Both the position numbers and the translations under genes were made by a program. DNA of 36,942 nt from JANYLN01 sp041687575 (GTDB lineage Bacteria > Planctomycetota > Phycisphaerae > UBA1845 > JANYLN01), in assembly GCA_041687575.1 (NCBI GenBank), contig JAWLBS010000015.1, positions 1-36,942 on the forward strand, written 5' to 3'. This document shows, piece after piece, positions 1-7,803 of the stretch. Within the stretch, counting starts at the first letter, position 1. Every line of letters starts with the position of its first letter. The notes below the pieces were generated by a model. That model had not been told where the DNA came from. It saw only the letters and a list, made by a program, of their open reading frames with translations, and made no database searches.

Positions 1-1
1 G

Positions 2-211
2 CGGGCGCTGCGTCCGCCGGTGGTGATGCGCAAGATCACCGGCGGCAACCGCAGCGCCGCCGGGGCGCATGCCTGGGAGGTATTGGCCAGCGTGATGCGG
101 ACGATCCAGCAGCAGGGTCTGGACCTGTTCGAATCGATCAAGACGCTGCTGCGCGGGGCGTGGGCCGGCAAGGATGTGGTCCTGCTGACGGAGATGTTTG
201 ACACTTCCTGA
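2..211 (+). CDS. IS66-family transposase, C-terminal end (5' part outside window)
   Basis: The frame is open from the left edge and ends at TGA 209-211, so only about 69 C-terminal residues are present. The segment RKITGGNRSAAGAHAWEVL followed by an SVMRTIQQQG-like helix matches the conserved end of IS66-type DDE transposases, where a basic GGN(R/S)S..GA patch precedes a hydrophobic helix. This is recognised from family memory, not a search. Just after the stop, GTAAACAGTTAC (221-232) loosely resembles the GTAA-type ends of IS66 elements, so the right terminus may be close by, but no partner repeat is visible. It could be an intact element cut by the window or an old fragment. Confidence 0.65.
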   Translation, partial: RALRPPVVMRKITGGNRSAAGAHAWEVLASVMRTIQQQGLDLFESIKTLLRGAWAGKDVVLLTEMFDTS

Positions 212-550
212 GGTTTGACGGTAAACAGTTACGCGGCGATAACTAGATAACTAGGGACAGTCACCTGTTATGTCTCATAGTCTTGGCATAACCAAGGCCG
301 ACACAACCACTTAGGCACGATGCACTCGCTTCCCGGCTCCACCTTGCCCCGCTCTCCTCTCTACCCTCCCCTCTCATCTGCTCTCGCGGCCCGGCGGCGG
401 GGGTAGCTACTTGCGCCTTCTTACCAATAGAGGGAGAACACAAAATGACCCGGAAGCAGACTCCGTACATCCACAAGCGGCCTGCCCTGTCGCCCGCGCT
501 GCGCCCTACTACCTTTACCCTATGCCCTCACCCCGAAAGCCCCCGCACCC

Positions 551-567
551 CGGCGCCGCCGGCGCCG
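551..567. repeat. Perfect GC palindrome
   Basis: CGGCGCCGCCGGCGCCG reads the same on both strands around a central base. It lies in an extremely C-rich stretch and could fold as a tight hairpin in a transcript. No function can be assigned. Confidence 0.5.
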
Positions 568-688
568 CCCGCGCGCGCCCCGATGGCGCCGCAACGCGCC
601 GCCGTGCTACGACAACCAAAGACGGAAACTATTGGCAACCCATGGTACGACAATGGCTTACGCAGAAACACCGCTTCTCCCGCAGGCG

Positions 689-712
689 CCGCCCGGGGCG
701 GTTTTCTTTTTT
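689..712 (+). terminator. Candidate rho-independent terminator
   Basis: CCGCC (689-693) pairs with GGCGG (697-701) around a 3-base loop, followed by TTTTCTTTTTT (702-712). It has the form of an intrinsic terminator on the + strand. No gene is recognised upstream of it, so it would end either read-through from the transposase or an unannotated RNA. Confidence 0.45.
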
Positions 713-999
713 CGCTGCGACTCAGTCAGTTACCCTACGGCCTTCGCAGCAGCGCACCACCGCATCGGGCATGTCCAATTAGTCGGTCCGCTTGGGATTT
801 GCCCCCTCGTGCGTACGCGCGGTCAGACCCCCGGGTAAACGCCACACGCCGTGCGACTCCCTCCGAACCGGGAAAATATCGGAACCCGCATGCAACATGC
901 ACCCGCCCCGCCGCGTTGTACAATAACGGGTGTGTGCAGATGGCGCGGGCTCAAAGGGGACCTCGTCCCTCCGCCGAAGCAAGAAGGAAGGCTCTGATC

Positions 1000-2289
1000 A
1001 TGTTGCGCAAATTCGTCCTGCTGGTCCTGTGCGTGGTACTCGTGGCCCCGGCAACTGTCGCCCAGCCGGCACCTGCCGACGGCGGCGGCGACAACGGGCC
1101 CCGGCGCGGCCGCGGACAGCGCGGCCAGAGGGCCCAGCAGGGTCAGCAGGGCCGGCGGATGGCCGAGTGGTTTGTCCGCGACGTAAGGCAGAACGTCGGC
1201 CTGTCGGATACGCAGGAGACGGCGCTGCGGCAGAATCTGGACCAGATGCGGCGGGAGATGATGCAGCAGTTCCGCGAGCGTCGCGACCAGGGCGAGGGCG
1301 GCCCGGGGCGCAACTGGCAGGCCATGCGGGAAGCGGGGGAGCAGCTGCAACGTGCGGCCGAGGCGGGCAACGACGCCGAGGTCCAGCGGCTCCAGAAGCA
1401 GATGATGGAGTCCGGCCCGATGGCAGGCTTCCAGCGGATGCGGGCCCGCGCGTTCGATGCGGCGGCCGAGGTCCTCGAACCGGACCAGAAGGCAGCATTC
1501 AAGGAGTACCGCGAGCTCCGCGAGAGCCCGCTGGCGTTTCCGATGCTGGCCGAGCCGGATTCGCTCGAAGAGATGATCGACGGGATCCCGACCCTCTCCA
1601 ACGAACAGCAGGAGGCGCTGACAACGGCGCTGCAGCGATACGAGGCGGCCGACGCCGCCATCATGGGCGACAATCCGCTCGCCCGCAATGCCCTGCGCAA
1701 CCGCCTGGCCAGGGAGGTCGGGCGGGTGCTGCGGCCGAGCCAGCAGGTGCTGCTGACGGACAATTGGCGCCGGCAGGCCTTCGCCCAGAACCGCCAGCAG
1801 GGGCGCCAGGGGGCCGATCGACAGGCGGACGGGGGCGATCCCGACAGCCGGGCCGATTGGCGCCAGCGTCGCGCCGACCGACAGGGTCGCCCTGACAGGC
1901 AGGGCCGTCCCGAACGGGAGGGTCGCGATCGGAGGCAGGCCCGTCAGGCCGACCCGTGGACCGCGTACGTCGAGTCGTTCGTCGCGAGGCACGACTTTGA
2001 CGCCGGGCAGCGGGAGACGGCATTCGGAATCTTGCGGGAGCTGCAGCAGCGGCGGGCCGAGTATGAGGCATCCCATCGCACGGAGCGGGCACGTCTCGAG
2101 GCGATCGTCGCCGATCCGGGCTCCTCGCCGGAGCAGGTGGCGGTGGTCCAGGCCGACCGGGCGGCGCTGGACAAGCCCGTCAACGACCTGTTCCAGGAGC
2201 TCAAGGACCGGCTCGATGCGCTGCCGACAGCCGCCCAGCGGGCGGCGGCGAGTCAGCCGGGCGAACGGGCCGGGGCGCGGCAGGGGTGA
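1000..2289 (+). CDS. Secreted Gln/Arg-rich helical protein, Spy/CpxP-like
   Basis: The 429-residue product begins with a classic signal peptide (MLRKFVLLVLCVVLVAPATV, cleavage probably near residue 22) and is otherwise hydrophilic, helical and rich in Gln, Arg, Glu and Ala. Around residues 65-90 a segment LSDTQETALRQNLDQMRREM resembles the L(T/S)xxQ helices of Spy/CpxP periplasmic proteins. A second similar helical block occupies the last 120 residues, and the two are separated by a low-complexity Arg/Gln/Asp linker (about 265-320). The ATG at 1000 is chosen because AAGAAGGAAGG lies just upstream and the signal peptide starts there. Spy/CpxP proteins act as chaperones or stress sensors, and metal-resistance relatives exist. 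The role here is inferred only. It faces the STAS gene tail to tail. Confidence 0.6.
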   Translation: MLRKFVLLVLCVVLVAPATVAQPAPADGGGDNGPRRGRGQRGQRAQQGQQGRRMAEWFVRDVRQNVGLSDTQETALRQNLDQMRREMMQQFRERRDQGEGGPGRNWQAMREAGEQLQRAAEAGNDAEVQRLQKQMMESGPMAGFQRMRARAFDAAAEVLEPDQKAAFKEYRELRESPLAFPMLAEPDSLEEMIDGIPTLSNEQQEALTTALQRYEAADAAIMGDNPLARNALRNRLAREVGRVLRPSQQVLLTDNWRRQAFAQNRQQGRQGADRQADGGDPDSRADWRQRRADRQGRPDRQGRPEREGRDRRQARQADPWTAYVESFVARHDFDAGQRETAFGILRELQQRRAEYEASHRTERARLEAIVADPGSSPEQVAVVQADRAALDKPVNDLFQELKDRLDALPTAAQRAAASQPGERAGARQG

Positions 2290-2449
2290 CCTGCGGCGCT
2301 TCGCGCGGGGTTCGGGGCTTGCTCGGGCGGTCGAGGCTCGGAACTCAGGCCTCAGCGGCAAGGGCCGCAGCTTGACGGGCGCTCTCGTCAGGGACGCCGG
2401 GACAAATGCAAAGATGGCGTCTGCGCCGCCGCACTCCAAAGTGGGGGCG

Positions 2450-2794
2450 TCAGCGGCTCTCGTCGGTCAGTTGCAGGTCGGCCAGACCGGTGGTGATGTC
2501 GTCGGCGAAGGTGAACATCTTGTCGAGGCCGGTGACCAGAAAGACGCCCCAGACGTGGGCGTTGGCCCCGCAGATCAGCAGCCGCCGGCCGTTGTTCAGG
2601 ACGATCTTGCGGAGCTTGAGCATCTTGGCGATGTTCGAGCTGTTGACGTAGGTGACCTCGGCGAAGTTGAGCAGCACGTCGACCTTGCCCTCGGCCTCGA
2701 TCATGTCGAACAGGGCGTTCAGATCGTCGCTGAACTGCGGTTCGTTCTGCAACTCAGCGACCAGGATGTTTTCGGACCATTTCTGCAGAGGCAT
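2450..2794 (-). CDS. STAS-domain protein, anti-sigma-factor-antagonist-like
   Basis: A 114-residue single STAS domain. It shows the usual order: an N-terminal strand, a hydrophobic VDVLLNFAEVTYVNSSNIAK core, a basic helix and a final amphipathic helix. In SpoIIAA-type antagonists the phospho-acceptor lies in a D-S-(S)-G motif; here it reads N51-S52-S53-N54, so the Asp is replaced by Asn but the serine remains. ATG 2794 is preferred over an in-frame GTG at 2815 because TTGGAG sits 6 bases upstream of the ATG. No anti-sigma kinase or phosphatase gene is adjacent. It could act in a partner-switching cascade encoded elsewhere or serve in a localisation role. Confidence 0.75.
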   Translation of the reverse strand: MPLQKWSENILVAELQNEPQFSDDLNALFDMIEAEGKVDVLLNFAEVTYVNSSNIAKMLKLRKIVLNNGRRLLICGANAHVWGVFLVTGLDKMFTFADDITTGLADLQLTDESR

Positions 2795-2851
2795 ATCGCA
2801 CTCCAACTGTCTCACCGTATGCTATGAGGGTAGTTGGGTTTCCGTGGGCTG

Positions 2852-3808
2852 TCAATCGGCCGGTTGCCCGAGATTGGCGCGGTACCAGTCGATGGCGCGG
2901 GCGAGGCCCTCTTCAAAGAAGACCGCCGGCTCGTAGCCGATGGTGGCCCTCGCCAGGGAGATGTCAGCCAGCGAGTGTTTCACGTCGCCGGCCCGCTCCT
3001 TTTCATAAATGGCCTGGACGTCCACGCCCAGCAGCTGCCGCAGCTGCTCGAGGATCTGGTTGAGGCTGGTCCGCTCGCCGCAGGCGATGTTGACGGCCTG
3101 GCCGGTGCAGACCTCGGCCGGGGCGTGGGCGGCCAGCCAGTTGGCGCGGCAGACGTTCTCGATGAAGCAGAAGTCGCGGCTCTGCTCGCCGTCGCCATAG
3201 ACGACGGGGCGCTCGCCCCGAAGCAGCCGGCTGACGAACGCGGGGATCACGGCTGCATAGGCGCCGGCCGGGTCCTGGCGGGGCCCGAAGACGTTGAAGT
3301 ATCGCAGGCAGAAGGTTTCCATCCCGTAGGCGGCGGCGTAGGCCCGCATGTAGGCCTCGCAGGCGAGTTTGCTGGCCGCGTAGGGGCTGATGGGCATGGG
3401 GACCATGCCTTCGTGTTTGGGGGATTCCTTCTGGTTGCCGTAGGCGCTGGAGGAGGCGGCGAAGACAACCCGCTTGACGCCGTGGGCCCGGGCCGACTCC
3501 AGCACGGTGATGGTGCCGTTGACGTTGGCGTCGTGGCTGGTGACGGGGTCGGCCACGCTGCGGGGCACCGAGCCGAGGGCGGCCTCGTGGAAGATGGCCG
3601 CGCAGCCGGCAACGGCCTTGTCGACGGCCGCGCAGTCGCGGATATCGCCCTCGACGAGGGTGATCTTTTCGGCGATATCGGCGAGGTTTTCGCGTTTGCC
3701 GGTGGCGAAGTTGTCGAGGACGACGGCGTCGTGCCCCTTCTCGAGGATGTGCCGCACGAGGTTAGAGCCGATGAACCCGGCGCCGCCGGTTACGAGGTAT
3801 CTGGCCAT
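2852..3808 (-). CDS. UDP-N-acetylhexosamine 4-epimerase, WbpP/GalE-like (extended SDR)
   Basis: A 318-residue short-chain dehydrogenase/reductase of the sugar-epimerase type. The NAD-binding TGGAGFIG motif is at residues 7-14, the catalytic SSS at 119-121 and YxxxK at Tyr143/Lys147. AALGSVPRS (76-84), LRYFNVFGPRQDPAGAYAAV and GDGEQSRDFCFIENV closely follow the WbpP group, which interconverts UDP-GlcNAc and UDP-GalNAc (or their uronic acids). I infer that reaction; UDP-glucose epimerase activity is the alternative. It acts in the cytoplasm and would supply GalNAc-type donors to the polysaccharide locus to its right, although it reads away from that cluster. Confidence 0.85.
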   Translation of the reverse strand: MARYLVTGGAGFIGSNLVRHILEKGHDAVVLDNFATGKRENLADIAEKITLVEGDIRDCAAVDKAVAGCAAIFHEAALGSVPRSVADPVTSHDANVNGTITVLESARAHGVKRVVFAASSSAYGNQKESPKHEGMVPMPISPYAASKLACEAYMRAYAAAYGMETFCLRYFNVFGPRQDPAGAYAAVIPAFVSRLLRGERPVVYGDGEQSRDFCFIENVCRANWLAAHAPAEVCTGQAVNIACGERTSLNQILEQLRQLLGVDVQAIYEKERAGDVKHSLADISLARATIGYEPAVFFEEGLARAIDWYRANLGQPAD

Positions 3809-4558
3809 TTGTCTGTTTGCTCCTGTTCGAGAGATTCGCCGATCTTACGCAGTCGGCCGGGGCGGTGCAAATCCGGCATATGCTGTCGAGGAGGCTGTGT
3901 GGCAGGCCGCCGCGGCCAGGAGTAGGTGGGGTGGGGTTGGGATCTGCGAGCCGGTGTCATGTCCGTCATTCGAAAGGGGGCGACGCGGAGAGCAAGCCGG
4001 CAGGTATGGGAGATGAGGGGTGTGAATAGTTTATCAAAAAACAATCGCTGGCCGCACACCACGGTGACCGTGCGGACGTATGCGAATGGTAGGTAACCTT
4101 ATCGGTCGCACGGGCGGATCCGAGGGCGGGGGCGTCAGTGCCGGCCGGGGGTGTGGCAGGCCGGCGGAGAGTTGCGCAGGTACAGTGTTGACAGTGGTTT
4201 GCGGTTCAGTGTCGTCCGGGCGGCTCCCCCTTTCCGGGGCTGGACGGGAGAACCGGTGTCCGGTAGGATGTTCGAGTCCGAAGGTGGTGAGTGCGGATTG
4301 TCCTGAATTAGAAAAACCCAGGCAGCAGATGCCCTGGTCCAGCCGTAGTCACGCTGCCGACTGTCGATCAGATGAACATCTCCCGGTGCGGACCGAGTCG
4401 CCGGGGCGCGATGTGGTTGGGCGTTGCGTCGAGGCGACGTTGCAGGCCGGACCGCGGCGTCCACCGTATGGCAGCAGCTTACGCGCCGATGTGACGATAT
4501 ACAGCAACAGGTTCGGACAGCGAATGTGTGCAATGGATTTTTGCAGGAGACGACGGGA
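3809..4558. other. Gene-free stretch upstream of the polysaccharide operon
   Basis: About 750 bases between the divergent epimerase and gmd. Codon-like open frames exist but carry no recognisable protein. A TTGACA at 4188-4193 lacks a matching -10. A TATACA at 4498-4503 is a possible -10 close to gmd but has no good -35. AGTTTATCA (4028-4036) repeats nine bases of the palindrome upstream of the parA-like gene at 25573. The operon promoter is presumably here but cannot be placed with confidence. Confidence 0.4.
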
Positions 4559-5581
4559 ATGGCCAAGAAGGCTTTGATCACCGGAATCACAGGCCAGGAC
4601 GGCAGTTATCTGACCGAGTTGCTCCTGGAAAAGGGGTACGAGGTTCATGGCATTATTCGCCGGGCGAGCACGTTCAATACCGAGCGGATCGACCACATCT
4701 ACCGCGACCCGCACGACGCGGAGGCGCGGCTGTTCCTGCACTATGGCGACCTGACCGACGGGGCGGGGCTGCGGCAGGTGCTTACAGCTGCCCAGCCGGA
4801 CGAGGTGTACAACCTGGGCGCCCAGTCGCACGTGAAGGTGAGTTTCGACCAGCCGGTGTATACGGTCCAGGCGGACGCGCTGGGCACGCTGCGTCTGCTC
4901 GAGGCGATTCGCGACCTGGGCTTGCCCACGAAGTTCTACCAGGCCTCTTCCAGCGAGATGTTCGGCAAGGTGGCCGAGACACCGCAGAAGGAGACCACGC
5001 CATTTCACCCGCGCAGCCCCTACGGCTGCGCAAAGGTGTTCAGTTATTGGCAGACGGTGAACTACCGCGAGAGTTACGGCATGTTCTGCTGCAACGGGAT
5101 CCTGTTCAACCACGAGAGCCCGCGGCGGGGCGAGACGTTCGTGACGCGCAAGATCACCCGGGCGGCTACCCGCATCAAGGAGGGGCTGCAGGACAAGCTC
5201 TACATGGGCAACATGGACGCCAAGCGGGACTGGGGCTTTGCCGGCGACTATGTCGAGGCGATGTGGCTGATGCTCCAGCAGGACGAGCCGGACGACTACG
5301 TGGTCGCCACGGGCGAGACGCACTCGGTCGCGGAGATGGCGCGGGAGGCATTCCACCAGGTGGGCCTCGACGCGGACAAGTACATCGAGATCGACCCGCG
5401 GTATTTCCGGCCGGCCGAGGTGGACCTGCTGCTGGGCGATGCGTCCAAGGCGTGCCGCCAGCTCGGCTGGAAGCCGAAGGTGACGTTCGAGGGGCTGGTC
5501 AAGATGATGGTCGAGCACGACTGGGACCTGGCCAGGGAAGAGCGGGTGCTGGCCGAGCACCGGTCGCGCAACGGCAAGTAA
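4559..5581 (+). CDS. gmd: GDP-mannose 4,6-dehydratase
   Basis: Converts GDP-D-mannose to GDP-4-keto-6-deoxy-D-mannose, the branch point for GDP-fucose, GDP-rhamnose and GDP-perosamine. The 340-residue length is typical. Visible hallmarks are the cofactor motif GITGQDGSYL (9-18), RRAS...NTERIDH (34-46), YNLGAQSHV (84-92), the catalytic SSSEMFG with Glu133, and Tyr155xxxLys159 in PYGCAK, plus NHESPRRGETFVTRK. ATG 4559 is chosen because AGGAGA lies 8 bases upstream and MAKKALITGITGQDG is the usual family start. It leads a rightward run of polysaccharide genes, with fcl 23 bases downstream. Confidence 0.96.
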   Translation: MAKKALITGITGQDGSYLTELLLEKGYEVHGIIRRASTFNTERIDHIYRDPHDAEARLFLHYGDLTDGAGLRQVLTAAQPDEVYNLGAQSHVKVSFDQPVYTVQADALGTLRLLEAIRDLGLPTKFYQASSSEMFGKVAETPQKETTPFHPRSPYGCAKVFSYWQTVNYRESYGMFCCNGILFNHESPRRGETFVTRKITRAATRIKEGLQDKLYMGNMDAKRDWGFAGDYVEAMWLMLQQDEPDDYVVATGETHSVAEMAREAFHQVGLDADKYIEIDPRYFRPAEVDLLLGDASKACRQLGWKPKVTFEGLVKMMVEHDWDLAREERVLAEHRSRNGK

Positions 5582-5604
5582 CGGACCAGGCGAGGGACGC
5601 GGCG

Positions 5605-6555
5605 ATGATGGACCTGAGCAAAGAGCGGATCGTGGTGACCGGCGGGGCGGGGTTTCTGGGCAAGAACGTCCAGGCGGAGCTCCGCAAGGCCGGGGCGGCG
5701 CCGGAGAACATCCTCGTGCCGACGATCGAGGAGTACGACCTGACCCGCGAGGCCGACGTGGTCCGCATGTACGAGACGATGCGGCCGACGGTGGTGATCC
5801 ACCTGGCGGCCGAGGTCGGCGGGATCGGGGCGAATCGGGAGAACCCGGGTCGATACTTCTATGCGAACATGGCGATGGGGCTGCACCTGGTCGAGCATGC
5901 CCGGCTGGTCGGGCTGAGCAAGTTCGTGCAGGTCGGGACGATCTGTGCGTATCCGAAGTTCACGCCGGTGCCGTTCAAGGAGCAGGACCTGTGGAACGGC
6001 TACCCGGAGGAGACCAACGCCCCGTACGGGATCGCGAAAAAGGCGATGCTGGTGATGCTGCAGGCGTACCGGCAGCAGTACGGGCTGAGCGGGATCTACC
6101 TGCTGCCGGTGAACCTGTACGGCCCGGGTGACAACTTCAACCCGCGGACGAGCCATGTGATTCCGGCGCTGATCCGCAAGTTCGTCGAGGCGAAGCGCAA
6201 GGGCCAGCCGACGGTGGAGGTCTGGGGCACGGGCAGTGCCAGCCGGGAGTTCTTCTATGTCGAGGACTGTGCCCGGGGGCTGGTCGAGGCGACGCGCAAG
6301 TACGACGGGCCGGAGCCGGTGAACCTGGGGGCGGGTTTCGAGATCACGATCAAGGACCTGGCCGAGAAGATCCGGACGTTGACCGGCTACGAGGGCGAGT
6401 TGGTGTGGGACACGAGCAAGCCGGACGGCCAGCCGCGTCGGTGCCTGGACGTGAGCCGGGCGAAGGCGCTATTCGGGTTTGAGGCGCAGATGGCGTTTGA
6501 GGAGGGGTTGCGGCGGACGATTGAGTGGTACTGCCAGGAGAAATGCCCGGATTAA
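5605..6555 (+). CDS. fcl: GDP-L-fucose synthase (3,5-epimerase/4-reductase)
   Basis: Takes the Gmd product to GDP-L-fucose with NADPH. The 316 residues show GGAGFLG (13-19), HLAAEVGGIGANRENPG (67-83), the catalytic triad region GTICAYP with Thr112 and Cys114 (the E. coli Ser107/Cys109 positions), and Tyr141xxxLys145 in PYGIAKKA. The LYGPGDNFN and SREFFYVEDCA motifs are also present. Two ATGs stand in tandem (5605 and 5608), preceded by AGGCGAGGGA. The 23-base gap from gmd and shared strand indicate cotranscription. The pair gives complete GDP-fucose synthesis from GDP-mannose. Confidence 0.95.
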   Translation: MMDLSKERIVVTGGAGFLGKNVQAELRKAGAAPENILVPTIEEYDLTREADVVRMYETMRPTVVIHLAAEVGGIGANRENPGRYFYANMAMGLHLVEHARLVGLSKFVQVGTICAYPKFTPVPFKEQDLWNGYPEETNAPYGIAKKAMLVMLQAYRQQYGLSGIYLLPVNLYGPGDNFNPRTSHVIPALIRKFVEAKRKGQPTVEVWGTGSASREFFYVEDCARGLVEATRKYDGPEPVNLGAGFEITIKDLAEKIRTLTGYEGELVWDTSKPDGQPRRCLDVSRAKALFGFEAQMAFEEGLRRTIEWYCQEKCPD

Positions 6556-6597
6556 CAAGGTTGTGATTTGCGGCGCCTCTGGAGGCCTGCGACGAGA

Positions 6598-7746
6598 ATG
6601 GATGCAGTCAACGAGTTCGAAAACGCATTTGCCCGCTGGGTCGGGCATGATCACAGCTTCGCCTTCTGGAAGGGGCGCGTGGCGATGTACGCGATCCTCA
6701 AGGCGATGGGTGTGGGCGAAGGCGCCGAGGTCATCCTGCCCGGCTATACCTGCGTGATGGACGTCAACCCCATCATGTACCTCAAGGCGACGCCGGTGTT
6801 TGCGGATGTCGAGCCGCGGACCTTCAACGTGCGGCCGGAAGAGGTGGCGGCCAAGATTACACCCCGCACGAAGGTTATCGTTGCGCAGCACACGTACGGC
6901 TATCCGTGCGAGATGGACGGGCTGATGGCCTTGGCCGGCGAACGCGGCATCGCGGTCGTCGAAGACTGCTGCCTGGCGCTGGGTTCGACGTACAAGGGCA
7001 AACTGTGCGGCACGTTTGGGCAGGCGGTCTACTGGTCGTTCCAGTGGAACAAGCCGTTCACCACCGGCCTTGGGGGTATGGCGTGCACTTCGGACCACAA
7101 CCTGGCGAGCGAGATCCGGCAGCTGCGAGAGCAGAATCTGCAGGGGGCGCCGACCAAACAGAGCCTCATGCTGGCTGCCCAACGGCTGGTGTACCGGCTA
7201 TTCATCTATCCTCGTACGACGGCGCTGGCCGCGAACACATTCCGGTGGCTGACCCGCAAGGGGATCGTGGTAGGCTCGTCCTCGACGTGCGAATTCGTCC
7301 CGGAATACACCGACGATTTCTTCCGGGGCATGAGCGCCGGCCAGGCGAAGGCGGGTCTGCGGCAGATGCGCAGAATCGAACGAAATATCGCCCACCGTCG
7401 TCACATGCGGACGGTCTATGACGACCTGCTGTGCCGGGCGGGCTGGGACGTGCCGCCCCTACCGGCCGACATCGATCCGGTGCTGGTGCGGTATCCGGTT
7501 CGGGTGAGGGACAAGGCGGCGGCCGTGGCGGCGGCCGCAGGGGCGGGGGTAGAGCTGGGCACGTGGTTCGAGTGCCCGTTGCACCCGATCGAGACGCCGA
7601 TGCACCTGTACGGCTATGAGTCGGGAATGTGCCCGGTAGCCGAGCAGGCGGCGCGGGAGGTGGTCAACCTGCCGCTGCATCCGCGGGCGGACGAAGGCAC
7701 GGCCCGGCGAACCGTGGAGTTCCTCAAGGCGTACCGGCCGGATTGA
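6598..7746 (+). CDS. DegT/DnrJ/EryC1/StrS-family PLP aminotransferase
   Basis: A 382-residue fold-type I aminotransferase of the nucleotide-sugar class. VILPGYTCVMDVNPI (45-59), HTYGYPCEMDGL, VVEDCC with cofactor-binding Asp123, and SFQWNKPFTTGLGGM with the Schiff-base Lys152 are all visible, so it should be catalytic. It follows gmd and fcl by 42 bases, so GDP-4-keto-6-deoxymannose is the obvious local keto-sugar. A GDP-perosamine-synthase-like role is therefore possible, but the sequence is divergent from classical Per enzymes and this is inference. ATG 6598 is preferred (TGGAGG 12 bases upstream) over a TTG at 6568. Confidence 0.8.
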   Translation: MDAVNEFENAFARWVGHDHSFAFWKGRVAMYAILKAMGVGEGAEVILPGYTCVMDVNPIMYLKATPVFADVEPRTFNVRPEEVAAKITPRTKVIVAQHTYGYPCEMDGLMALAGERGIAVVEDCCLALGSTYKGKLCGTFGQAVYWSFQWNKPFTTGLGGMACTSDHNLASEIRQLREQNLQGAPTKQSLMLAAQRLVYRLFIYPRTTALAANTFRWLTRKGIVVGSSSTCEFVPEYTDDFFRGMSAGQAKAGLRQMRRIERNIAHRRHMRTVYDDLLCRAGWDVPPLPADIDPVLVRYPVRVRDKAAAVAAAAGAGVELGTWFECPLHPIETPMHLYGYESGMCPVAEQAAREVVNLPLHPRADEGTARRTVEFLKAYRPD

Positions 7747-7803
7747 CATTGTTGCCGCGAGGAGACCATCCCCAGCGGCGACTCGCGTTGTACAGGATCG
7801 CCC

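Larger units (their letters stand above)
212..999. other. Long gene-poor stretch with direct repeat, palindrome and candidate terminator
   Basis: No convincing gene is seen. The frame of the next gene stays open back to an ATG at 445 that has a good AGGGAGA ribosome site. However, the deduced residues are proline-rich, without domain character, and are interrupted by a terminator-like hairpin, so I treat them as noncoding. The stretch holds a tandem ATAACTAG pair (239-254) and TAGGGACAGTCACC (252-265), a string of the type often scattered in planctomycete and deltaproteobacterial genomes. It also has a perfect 17-base GC palindrome (551-567) and the hairpin at 689-712. A TACAAT box at 919-924 could be the -10 of the following gene, without a clear -35. 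Confidence 0.5.

Noticed and set aside
445..999. In-frame extension of the Spy/CpxP-like gene back to ATG 445, which has a good ribosome site
   Set aside because: Residues are low-complexity and without domain features, a terminator-like hairpin lies inside, and a perfect signal peptide with its own ribosome site starts at 1000.
823..2439. Long leftward frame opposite the Spy/CpxP-like gene
   Set aside because: Shadow frame caused by high GC content; no domain, no ribosome site, and the rightward frame has a signal peptide.
4028..4036. AGTTTATCA shared with the palindrome arm upstream of the ParA-CBM48 gene
   Set aside because: Only nine bases match and there is no inverted partner nearby; may be chance, though a genome scan for the full 11-base arm would settle it.
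4188..4193. TTGACA as the -35 of the gmd operon promoter
   Set aside because: No acceptable -10 box at 15-19 bases; the start codon is 365 bases away.
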